A DNA stretch of 5,239 bases from positions 1-5,239 of the forward strand of contig CAYSPU010000337.1 of NCBI GenBank assembly GCA_964432995.1. Reading direction: 5' to 3'. Shown here piece by piece: positions 1 through 5,239 of the stretch. Each line of letters opens with the position of its first letter. The first letter of the stretch is position 1. The DNA is from CAYSPU01 sp964432995. GTDB lineage: Bacteria; Verrucomicrobiota; Verrucomicrobiia; Limisphaerales; JAHDYP01. The translations under genes and the position numbers were made by a program. A model generated the notes under the pieces. It was not told the origin of the DNA, ran no database searches, and saw only the letters and a list, made by a program, of their open reading frames with translations.

Positions 1-148
1 CGTAGATATTGCGGTCAATGACGGGGCCGGGCTGGTCGGCGCGGATGACCAGGCGGTGAGGAGTGGTGGGGTCGGCGGCCGTGGCGGCGGCGGCGAGCAG
101 CCATGCGCCGGCCGGGACCAGCAGGGCGGAGATGAAGGTTCGTTTCAT
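1..148 (-). CDS. Secreted alpha-L-arabinofuranosidase (GH51-like), N-terminal fragment
   Basis: The gene starts with ATG at 148-146 and runs off the left edge, leaving 49 full codons. Residues 1-25 form a clear signal peptide: MKR, then a hydrophobic Leu/Ala/Val core, then an Ala-rich c-region ending about ATAA before DPTTP. The mature part contains ADQPGPVIDRNIY, and the next codon begins with G. The pattern 'D-x-PGPVI-x-RNIYG' is characteristic of the extreme N-terminus of GH51 alpha-L-arabinofuranosidases, where HFAEHLG normally follows. Known GH51 enzymes release alpha-L-arabinofuranosyl residues from arabinan and arabinoxylan; the signal peptide points to periplasmic or extracellular action. 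The start is 39 bp after the stop of the upstream GH127-type gene on the same strand, so co-transcription is likely. No Shine-Dalgarno is visible in that gap (the bases before ATG are C-rich), and no other in-frame ATG precedes it. The catalytic domain is outside the window, so the family call rests on one short motif. Confidence 0.72.
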   Translation of the reverse strand, partial: MKRTFISALLVPAGAWLLAAAATAADPTTPHRLVIRADQPGPVIDRNIY

Positions 149-187
149 GGGAATGAGTGGTGAGGTGGGGCTGCGCGGAAACGCCGG

Positions 188-2596
188 CTAGCGCGGGGCC
201 GCGGCGCCGGCCCGGAGGAGGCGGACGCCGTAGACGCCGCCCGCCAGTTTGTCCGGCTGCGCCTGGAAGCGCACGGTGACATGCTCCCGGCCCTGGGTCA
301 GTTCCGCCGGGATCGCGTAGGCGACATCGAAGAACTGACCGGGAACATTCCGTTCGAGGACCTGAGTGGCGAGTTTCCGGCCGTTGACGACGATGTCGAA
401 CTGGCGGTTGCCGGCGTCACTGCCCCAGTAGGTGACCAGCAGCTCGTGGGCGACCCCCGCCTCGCATTGCAGCCGGAAGCCAAACCAGCCGCCGTCGGTT
501 GCGTGCCGCCATTTTCGGCCGAGGTTCTCGCCCGAGGTGGTGTTCTCGCCTTCGAGTTGGTGATCACGCTCCGGCTGCATCTCGCCGATGGCTAGGCGGT
601 CGACGGTGCGCGCTTCGAGTTGGCGGAGGCGCTCCTGGTCCGCGCGAAGCTCGGCTTCACGTTCGGCCCAGGACTGCTTCGTGAAGAGATCCCAGTAGAC
701 GGCATGTCGCTGATCATGCACTTCGTAGAAAGGTCGCAACGTGACGTCGGACGGGCGGCCGACTCCCCGGGTGACGAACTGGAGGCGGTCGCCCTTGACC
801 CGGCGTACCCATTTGTCGACCGGGCGGCCTTCCGTGACCAACACCGGGATGATTGGTTCGCGGTCTTCGGGGCCGAGGTCGCCCGCCAGCACGATCGGTC
901 CCCAGAGGATGGCCTGGCGTTGCGGATCGTCGGGCATGGCCTCCGTCCGGAAAGCCAGGGGAAGCCGGAGTTCGATTTCATCGCCGTCGTGCCACAAGCG
1001 CTCGACGCGGAAGGCCTCGCCGGGCTTCGCCGAGATGCCCCATCGCTTGCCGTTCACGCGAACGCGCATCGGGGCATTTGCCCACCGCGGGTGGCGGATG
1101 GCCACCGCGAGGCGCAAAGGGCGGTTGACGCCAATCAGCAGGCGCACGCGGTCCGAACGGGGGAACTCGGTTTCCTGGCGGAGGAAGAACTCCTGGGCGC
1201 GCCAGGAGACGGTGGAGGGGATGAACTGGTTGACGTGGAGGGTATCGTCGGAATGGAAGTAGATGGACTCGCCGTAGCGGGCGTGGTTTTCCATGCCGGT
1301 GCCGGTGCAGCAGGCGAAGCTGTCAAACGGCGTCAGGAAAGTCTTGTGACTGCCGGAGCGCAGCGGCACGAAGTAGCAGACCATGCCGTCCTCGGGGTTC
1401 TGGGAGGCGAGAATGTGGTTCCAGAGGGCGCGTTCGGTGTAGTCGGCGAGGGCGGCGTCGGTGGATCGGCGAAAGAGCGCCCCGCTGAGTTTGATCATGT
1501 TGTAGGTGTTGCAGGTCTCGGTGGTGTTGTTGCTGAGGCGATCGCGGAGTCGGCCGGGGGGGCCGAAGTGTTCACCGTCGCTGTTGCCGCCGGTGACGTA
1601 GGAGTGGTTGCGGGTGACGGTTTCCCAGAAGAACCGGGACATGACGGCGTAGGGCTGGTCGCCGGTGAGTTCGTAGAGGCGGGCGGCGCCGATGAGTTTG
1701 GGGATCTGGGTGTTGGCGTGGAGACCGGCCAACCGATCTTCCTGGCGTGCCAGCGGGTCGAGCACCGCGCGGTGATGGAACTTCCGGGCGACCTCGAGGT
1801 GCCGACGGTCGCCGGTGATGGCGTAGACGTCCGCCAGCACCTCGTTCATCCCCCCATGCTCGCAGGCGAGCATCTTCTGCCATTGCGCCTCGGACAGGTC
1901 CTTCGTGGTGGCGATCACCCAGTCGGCGAAGCGAACGAGGACGTCCCGGGCGGTTGTGTTGCCGAGCAGGACCCAGGCGTCGCGCAAGCCGGCCAAGACC
2001 TTGTGCTGGGTGTACCAGGGAACCCAGCCGCCGTTGAGATCGAAGCCCTGGGAACGAATATCGCCGCGGGCGACTTCGGCGAAGATCTCCTTGCCGCGGG
2101 GAATGGCGCCGACGTAGCCGTTGCCGTTGGCGTTCTGGCACGCGGCCAGTTCCGCGACGATGTGATCGATGCGCTCGCGGAGGCGGGCATCGGCGGTGGC
2201 CTGATACATCAGGCAGCAAGCGGAAAGGTAATGGCCGAGCGAATGACCGGCGACGCCTTGGGATTCCCAGCCGCCGTAGACTTCGCCTTTCGGGGTCAGG
2301 CCGGCCTCCTTGCGGAACCCGGCCAGGAGCCGGTCCGGTTCGAGGCGCAGCAGATACTCGAGATCCTTCTGCTGGGCGTGCTGGAACGGCCCGGGCAGAA
2401 GCCGCACCTCCTGCAGGGCGAAAGACTCGGCCTCAAGCGCCACCACTGGCGCCACGCGGAAGGGATCGCGGTCGGCAGCCTGGGCGAAAGTGGCACCGAG
2501 CAGAAGGACGATGGCCGGCACGAGCGCCGCGCTGAGTCCGGACACCGGTGAAGTGCGACGAATGATCCCGCCACGCAGGACGCCTACGAGGTTCAT
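188..2596 (-). CDS. Secreted GH127/GH146-type (DUF1680) beta-L-arabinofuranosidase, complete
   Basis: This is a complete 802-residue protein. Residues 1-40 are a signal peptide (basic n-region with IIRR, hydrophobic core about 21-37, AQA|AD cleavage), implying export. Residues about 55-440 are the (alpha/alpha) barrel of the DUF1680 family, with motifs GHSLGHYLSACC (117-128), QNANGNGYVG (154-163) and TGGNSDGEHFG (335-345). The metal/catalytic set of the family is present: Glu360 and Cys362 in ETC, and Cys429-Cys430 in the FACCTGTGMENHARYGESIY stretch. In characterised GH127 HypBA1 the equivalent Cys pair holds zinc and supplies the nucleophile; Glu342 is the probable acid/base. Beta domains follow (about 450-640), then a charged linker (641-665) and a C-terminal beta module (about 666-795; PERDHQLEGEN, WFGFRLQ, YWGSDAGNRQFDI) like the DUF6805-type tail of such proteins. 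CC followed by TGTG rather than PPN suggests the GH146-like branch. RG-II-type activities are also known for GH127, so the substrate is not certain. A Shine-Dalgarno supports the start; the stop is TAG. Confidence 0.93.
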   Translation of the reverse strand: MNLVGVLRGGIIRRTSPVSGLSAALVPAIVLLLGATFAQAADRDPFRVAPVVALEAESFALQEVRLLPGPFQHAQQKDLEYLLRLEPDRLLAGFRKEAGLTPKGEVYGGWESQGVAGHSLGHYLSACCLMYQATADARLRERIDHIVAELAACQNANGNGYVGAIPRGKEIFAEVARGDIRSQGFDLNGGWVPWYTQHKVLAGLRDAWVLLGNTTARDVLVRFADWVIATTKDLSEAQWQKMLACEHGGMNEVLADVYAITGDRRHLEVARKFHHRAVLDPLARQEDRLAGLHANTQIPKLIGAARLYELTGDQPYAVMSRFFWETVTRNHSYVTGGNSDGEHFGPPGRLRDRLSNNTTETCNTYNMIKLSGALFRRSTDAALADYTERALWNHILASQNPEDGMVCYFVPLRSGSHKTFLTPFDSFACCTGTGMENHARYGESIYFHSDDTLHVNQFIPSTVSWRAQEFFLRQETEFPRSDRVRLLIGVNRPLRLAVAIRHPRWANAPMRVRVNGKRWGISAKPGEAFRVERLWHDGDEIELRLPLAFRTEAMPDDPQRQAILWGPIVLAGDLGPEDREPIIPVLVTEGRPVDKWVRRVKGDRLQFVTRGVGRPSDVTLRPFYEVHDQRHAVYWDLFTKQSWAEREAELRADQERLRQLEARTVDRLAIGEMQPERDHQLEGENTTSGENLGRKWRHATDGGWFGFRLQCEAGVAHELLVTYWGSDAGNRQFDIVVNGRKLATQVLERNVPGQFFDVAYAIPAELTQGREHVTVRFQAQPDKLAGGVYGVRLLRAGAAAPR

Positions 2597-2602
2597 GGAG
2601 CG

Positions 2603-2608
2603 CTCCTT
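2603..2608 (-). promoter_or_regulatory. Ribosome binding site of the 802-residue GH127/GH146-type gene
   Basis: Reading the minus strand, AAGGAG lies six bases before the ATG at 2596-2594. It fixes the start: the nearest alternative, GTG at codon 18, would remove the basic n-region of the signal peptide. The bases GGAGCGCTCC (2597-2606) form a perfect 10-bp palindrome that overlaps most of this site and abuts the start codon; as RNA it could only form a weak 3-bp stem. Confidence 0.8.
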
Positions 2609-2649
2609 GGGTTTTGGGACCTGCTCACGGCCCAGGAACCTAGCCGCAT

Positions 2650-2711
2650 CCCCCTCACCCGGCTACGCCACCTCCTCCCCCTTGGAGGGGGAGAGGGACA
2701 GGGTGAGGGGG
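2650..2711. repeat. Nested inverted repeat (CCCCCTCACCC ... GGGTGAGGGGG)
   Basis: The outer arms CCCCCTCACCC (2650-2660) and GGGTGAGGGGG (2701-2711) are a perfect 11-bp inverted repeat. Inside them, CTCCCCCT (2675-2682) and AGGGGGAG (2686-2693) form a perfect 8-bp stem with a 3-base loop. The strand is strongly purine/pyrimidine skewed. Sequences of this 'CCCTCACCC...CTCCCCCT' type are, from memory, dispersed in intergenic DNA of several GC-rich bacteria and are often mis-translated as short Pro/Leu-rich hypothetical proteins. As RNA it would fold into a long stem; no T-run follows, so it is not a textbook terminator. Confidence 0.85.
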
Positions 2712-2771
2712 CACGGTCCATGGGAAGCCTGCTTGCCCGACCGTCCGACGCATCCTGAGCCGATGAGCTGC

Positions 2772-2794
2772 GTAGCGCCGGCTTTCGAGCCGGC
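2772..2794 (+). repeat. REP-like hairpin 1 with GTAG foot and TTCG loop
   Basis: GTAG (2772-2775) and one C are followed by a perfect 7-bp stem, GCCGGCT (2777-2783) with AGCCGGC (2788-2794), closed by a TTCG tetraloop (2784-2787). A GTAG or similar tetranucleotide at the 5' foot of a short GC-rich hairpin is the hallmark of REP elements mobilised by REP-associated tyrosine transposases (RAYTs). No such transposase is in the window, so the assignment is by form only. Confidence 0.7.
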
Positions 2795-2798
2795 ATGA

Positions 2799-2822
2799 CG
2801 CCGACAGGGATGTCGGCGCCAC
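2799..2822 (-). repeat. REP-like hairpin 2 with GTGG foot, inverted against hairpin 1
   Basis: CGCCGACA (2799-2806) and TGTCGGCG (2811-2818) form a perfect 8-bp stem with a 4-base loop. Read on the minus strand it is headed by GTGG (2822-2819), one base from the GTAG of hairpin 1. It lies four bases from hairpin 1 and faces it, which is the arrangement of paired REPs in a BIME. Confidence 0.65.
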
Positions 2823-2850
2823 GGTCACCCCGAAGACCGGCAGAGCGCGA

Positions 2851-2898
2851 CTCCGAGAAGGGCTCGCGAGCAGGCTCCGAGGACGACTCGCGAGCGGG
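2851..2898. repeat. Tandem duplication of a 24-bp unit, 20/24 identical
   Basis: The unit at 2851-2874 is repeated at 2875-2898 with four substitutions. Both begin CTCCGAG and both contain the palindrome CTCGCGAG (2863-2870 and 2887-2894). In the first copy the palindrome extends to 10 bp, GCTCGCGAGC (2862-2871). The two copies abut with no spacer. Confidence 0.75.
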
Positions 2899-2944
2899 TC
2901 TCCGCATCGCGCCGAAGACAGATGGTACGGCGACTGCCGCTTGC

Positions 2945-2969
2945 GGCGCCCTCGGAGAGGTCGCCCTAC
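2945..2969 (-). repeat. REP-like hairpin 3 with GTAG foot
   Basis: On the minus strand GTAG (2969-2966) is followed at once by GGCGACCTC (2965-2957), a TCC loop and GAGGGCGCC (2953-2945). This is a 9-bp stem with one mismatch (2949 against 2961). The form matches hairpin 1 in the opposite orientation, although the stem sequence differs. A small GCCGC-TT-GCGGC palindrome (2936-2947) overlaps its far end. Confidence 0.6.
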
Positions 2970-2981
2970 CTGACGGTTCGT

Positions 2982-3003
2982 GGCGAGGGCCAAGGTGAGG
3001 GGG
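2982..3003 (-). repeat. Degenerate second copy of the 2690-2711 repeat arm
   Basis: Read on the minus strand, 3003-2982 matches 2711-2690 at 19 of 22 bases, beginning CCCCCTCACC in both. It is a same-orientation copy 292 bp away. Its GGTGAGGGGG (2994-3003) is also perfectly complementary to CCCCCTCACC at 2650-2659, so the patch 2650-3003 is bounded by a 10-bp inverted repeat. It sits one base from the TAG stop (3007-3005) of the right-hand GH127-type gene. Confidence 0.75.
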
Positions 3004-3004
3004 G

Positions 3005-5239
3005 CTACTCATCATCGGCGAGGATGCGCCATTCGTGGACGCCGGCGGCGAAGTTGGGTTTGAGCTGGACGAGCAGGCGGAGGGCGCTGGTGGTGACGGG
3101 ATCGAATTCGAGGCGGCACCACTGGTCGGCGGCGACCGGTGCGGCGGCCGGATGCGCCACGGGCTTCCAGGTGGTGCCGTCGAGGTAGTGCACCGTCCAG
3201 CGCTCGGGCAGGCGGCACTCGCCCCGGCCGGTGTCGTCGAACCAGTAGACCTCGACTCCATGGACCGTGAGCGGTTGGTTCCAAATGTATTGCACCCATT
3301 CCTCGGAGCCTTTGTGCGGCCACCAGTGGCAGTTGGCGGGTGGCTGCTCGCCGGAGCTTTTCGGTTCCAGCCCGTCGTGAATGCCTTCCGGCTGCGAATT
3401 GCTGTGCTGGAATGAGACGCTGACCTTGGCGGCGGCCTCGGGTCCCCCGGACGACGGCGGCGGCGGCACCGTCGGCAGCCATACCTTCATCGGGCCGGCG
3501 GCGCGGTTGTCCCAAGCGAAGTACGGGATGGCCTGAAACGGCACGGTGGGGAGCGCCGGCTGCGGTTGGTACAAACGCGCTTTCCAGGTCAGCTCCGGTG
3601 CCACCGTGGCCTTGCCGCGGAGGGCGACCACGCTGCCCAGCGCATCCGCGCGTTCCGCGGTCAAGGGTGCCTCGGGCGGCAGTGCCAGGCGGTTGAGAGG
3701 AGCGCTCACGTCGACGGACTCGAGGCAGTAGACGATGGGGCCGCGTTGGAGGGCGGTGTGACCGGCATTGTTCTTGACGTTGGGATGGGCGACGACGCGT
3801 TGGACGGGCATGGGAAGTTCGAGCTGAATCCGGTCTCCCCGCCGCCATTCCCGGTCCAGGACCAGGTAACCACTTTCGAGTCGGGCAGCAGCTTTCTTCC
3901 GGTTGACCGTAACGCTCGCCTCCGGGCACCACCCCGGCACGCGGAGATGCAGCGCAAACCGCAAGGGCGCCTCGAGTTCCGCCTGCAGCAGCACCCGGCC
4001 ATCCCAAGGGTAGTCGGTGGTGACGCGCATTCGCAGTTCCCGCCCGCGAACGGTCGCGTGGACGGTGGAGGCGGCGTAGAGGTTCACCCAGAAGGAGTCC
4101 TCGCCGACGGCGTAGAGGTAGCCCCCGACCGACGCCACGGTGCGGGCCACGTTCGGAGGGCAGCAGGCGCAGCCGAACCACTCGGAGCGGTGATGGCGGC
4201 CCTGGCTTTCCAGCGGGTTGACGTAGAAGAAGCGGCGGCCATCGCGGGAGACGCCGGCCAGAACGCCGTTGTAGAGGGCGCGTTCGAGGGCATCGGCGTA
4301 TTTCGCGTCGCCGTAGAGCAAGGCGAGGCGGTAGTTCCAGAGAACCATGGCGACGGAGGCGCAGGTCTCCTGGTAGGCCGTGGCGTTGGGGAGATCATAG
4401 TCGACAGTGAAACCTTCGTTGTGGGCGGAGGGGCCGATGCCGCCGGTGATGTAGGTGTTCTTGTGGACGGTGTTGCGCCAGACGCGATCGATCATCGCGA
4501 GGAGGCGTTGGTCGCCGGTTTCGGCGGCGACATCGACGGCGCCGGACAGCAGGTAGGCGGCGCGGACGGCGTGCCCTTTGATGTTGCGGTGGTCGTAGAT
4601 CGGAACGTCGTCCTGCCAGTAGGAACCGTCGTATTTGTCCAGCGGCGTGTGGTGTTCCTCGGCGTAGAATTTCCGGCCGCGGTTCTCGATGAAGAAGCGC
4701 GCGAGGTCGAAGTAGCGGCGTTCGCCCGTGACCCGCCAGAGTTTGACGAGGGCGAGTTCGGTTTCCGGGTGTCCGGGGTAACCCATGCGCTTGCCCGGGG
4801 TGGCCCCGAAGATGGAGTCGATATGATCGGCGAAGCGGGTGGCGACCTGAAGGAGGTTGCGTTTGCCGGTGGCCTGGAAATGCGCGACCGCCGCCTCGAA
4901 CAAGTGCCCCGCGCAGTAGAGCTCGTGCCAATCCCGAAGGTTCGTCCACTTCTTGTCCGGCGCCACGACCTGGAAATGGGTGTTCAGGTAGCCATCCGGC
5001 TGTTGGGCGGCGGCGATCTTCGCGATGATCGCGTCCAAACGCCGGTCGAGGGCCGGATCCGGGTGCGTAGCCAGGGAATAGGCGGCGGCCTCGAGTCCTT
5101 TGTAGAGGTCCGAGTCCATGAAGACGGGACCGGAATACCCCTCGTGCTTGCCGGCGGCGGCGAGTTCGAAGTTCTGGACGTTGCCCGCCTTCTCGAGTTG
5201 GTCGAGGTTGACGGCGATGGAGGCGATCCGATTGGTTTC
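3005..5239 (-). CDS. GH127-type (DUF1680) beta-L-arabinofuranosidase with discoidin-like tail, 5'-partial
   Basis: The frame is open to the right edge, so the real start is outside. Forty codons precede the first visible ATG (5119) and encode family sequence (ETNRIASIAVNLDQL..., then GYSGPVF|MDSDLYKGLEAAAYSL), so that ATG is internal. 744 residues are visible; numbering here is from that internal Met. The barrel spans to about 340, with QQPDGYLN (39-46), HELYCAGHLFEAAVAH (65-80), TGGIGPSAHNEGF (225-237), QETCAS (250-255) and WFGCACCPPNVAR (314-326). Glu235, Glu251, Cys253, Cys319 and Cys320 match the acid/base, zinc ligands and nucleophile region of GH127 HypBA1, and the 16-residue Glu235-Glu251 spacing is as in HypBA1 (322/338). 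Beta domains follow (about 345-545), then a Pro/Ser/Gly linker (549-563) and an F5/8-discoidin-like domain (about 565-700; SFQHSN, VEVYWFDD, VHEWRIL), a likely glycan-binding module. Signal peptide unknown. It probably cleaves beta-L-arabinofuranosides; a related pectic sugar is possible. Confidence 0.93.
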   Translation of the reverse strand, partial: ETNRIASIAVNLDQLEKAGNVQNFELAAAGKHEGYSGPVFMDSDLYKGLEAAAYSLATHPDPALDRRLDAIIAKIAAAQQPDGYLNTHFQVVAPDKKWTNLRDWHELYCAGHLFEAAVAHFQATGKRNLLQVATRFADHIDSIFGATPGKRMGYPGHPETELALVKLWRVTGERRYFDLARFFIENRGRKFYAEEHHTPLDKYDGSYWQDDVPIYDHRNIKGHAVRAAYLLSGAVDVAAETGDQRLLAMIDRVWRNTVHKNTYITGGIGPSAHNEGFTVDYDLPNATAYQETCASVAMVLWNYRLALLYGDAKYADALERALYNGVLAGVSRDGRRFFYVNPLESQGRHHRSEWFGCACCPPNVARTVASVGGYLYAVGEDSFWVNLYAASTVHATVRGRELRMRVTTDYPWDGRVLLQAELEAPLRFALHLRVPGWCPEASVTVNRKKAAARLESGYLVLDREWRRGDRIQLELPMPVQRVVAHPNVKNNAGHTALQRGPIVYCLESVDVSAPLNRLALPPEAPLTAERADALGSVVALRGKATVAPELTWKARLYQPQPALPTVPFQAIPYFAWDNRAAGPMKVWLPTVPPPPSSGGPEAAAKVSVSFQHSNSQPEGIHDGLEPKSSGEQPPANCHWWPHKGSEEWVQYIWNQPLTVHGVEVYWFDDTGRGECRLPERWTVHYLDGTTWKPVAHPAAAPVAADQWCRLEFDPVTTSALRLLVQLKPNFAAGVHEWRILADDE

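Larger units (their letters stand above)
2597..3004. other. 408-bp intergenic patch built from repeats
   Basis: This stretch separates the two DUF1680 genes and holds no credible gene. ORFs that cross it read as low-complexity Pro/Ser/Arg/Gly products of repeat DNA. It contains a nested inverted repeat (2650-2711), three compact hairpins (2772-2794, 2799-2822, 2945-2969), a 24-bp tandem duplication (2851-2898), a degenerate 22-bp copy of the first repeat's arm directly against the stop codon of the right-hand gene (2982-3003), and an 8-bp direct repeat CCGAAGAC (2830-2837 and 2912-2919). CTCCGAGG at 2875-2882 is also complementary to CCTCGGAG at 2950-2957. The 50 or so bases nearest the left-hand gene (2597-2649) look like plain leader sequence with the ribosome binding site. 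I see no convincing -35/-10 pair and no T-run after any hairpin on the minus strand. Confidence 0.85.

Noticed and set aside
620..2551. 643-residue open frame on the plus strand opposite the GH127/GH146-type gene
   Set aside because: It mirrors the coding gene on the other strand. The translation is a Gly/Ala/Val/Glu/Asp-rich run without recognisable motifs, as expected for antisense frames of high-GC genes. The minus-strand protein has clear family motifs and a ribosome binding site.
2535..2596. Tat signal peptide suggested by RR at residues 13-14 of the 802-residue protein
   Set aside because: The arginines are followed by TSPVSG and lack the usual Phe-Leu-Lys positions; an ordinary Sec signal with AQA cleavage fits better.
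2777..2818. Intrinsic terminator for the right-hand gene
   Set aside because: The hairpins are strong, but no T-run follows either of them on the minus strand and they lie about 190 bp past the stop.
2655..2993. 112-residue minus-strand frame within the intergenic patch
   Set aside because: It translates repeat DNA (PPHPVPLPLQGGGGG, SASCRLESRR), a pattern commonly mis-annotated as a hypothetical protein. It has no supported start.
2650..3003. CRISPR array
   Set aside because: The repeats are few, of unequal kinds and in both orientations, with no regular spacer length.
2593..3261. 222-residue minus-strand frame spanning the patch and the end of the GH127-type gene
   Set aside because: It is an out-of-frame reading of the discoidin-like domain joined to repeat sequence; composition is Pro/Ser/Arg-rich with no motif.
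3012..4181. 389-residue minus-strand frame inside the GH127-type gene
   Set aside because: It is a shifted frame of a well-supported gene. It is Arg/Pro/Gly-rich and has no domain.
5117..5119. ATG at 5119 as the true start of the GH127-type gene
   Set aside because: The frame continues to the window edge and the 40 upstream codons encode conserved family sequence, so the start must lie outside.

Overview
This is a GC-rich bacterial window. Every credible gene lies on the minus strand. The gene content is carbohydrate-degrading: two large, divergent members of the DUF1680 family (GH127/GH146, beta-L-arabinofuranosidase type), followed by the first 49 codons of a secreted protein that reads like the N-terminus of a GH51 alpha-L-arabinofuranosidase. 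Exported GH127-type enzymes with added C-terminal beta domains, together with a long GC-rich dispersed-repeat patch, suggest a plant-polysaccharide degrader such as a Verrucomicrobiota, Planctomycetota or Acidobacteriota member. I lean to Verrucomicrobiota, with low confidence because no phylogenetic marker is present.

Layout in the direction of transcription (right to left): (1) 5239-3005, a GH127-type glycosidase that is 5'-partial because its start lies beyond the window edge, ending in a discoidin-like domain; (2) 3004-2597, a 408-bp intergenic patch packed with inverted and direct repeats, including three compact hairpins of which two carry a GTAG tetranucleotide at the foot, resembling REP/BIME elements; (3) 2596-188, a complete 802-residue secreted GH127/GH146-type enzyme with a good Shine-Dalgarno; (4) a 39-bp gap; (5) 148-1, the start of the GH51-like gene, 3'-partial in the window.

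The genes make sense as one L-arabinose-releasing locus. The DUF1680 enzymes would remove beta-linked L-arabinofuranose (or a related pectic sugar), and the GH51 enzyme would remove alpha-linked L-arabinofuranose from arabinan, arabinoxylan, arabinogalactan or extensin-type glycans. No transporter, regulator, SusC/SusD pair or arabinose catabolic gene is visible here. The least ordinary part of the window is the 408-bp repeat patch. I see no CRISPR array, tRNA, rRNA, transposase gene or convincing promoter or intrinsic terminator.
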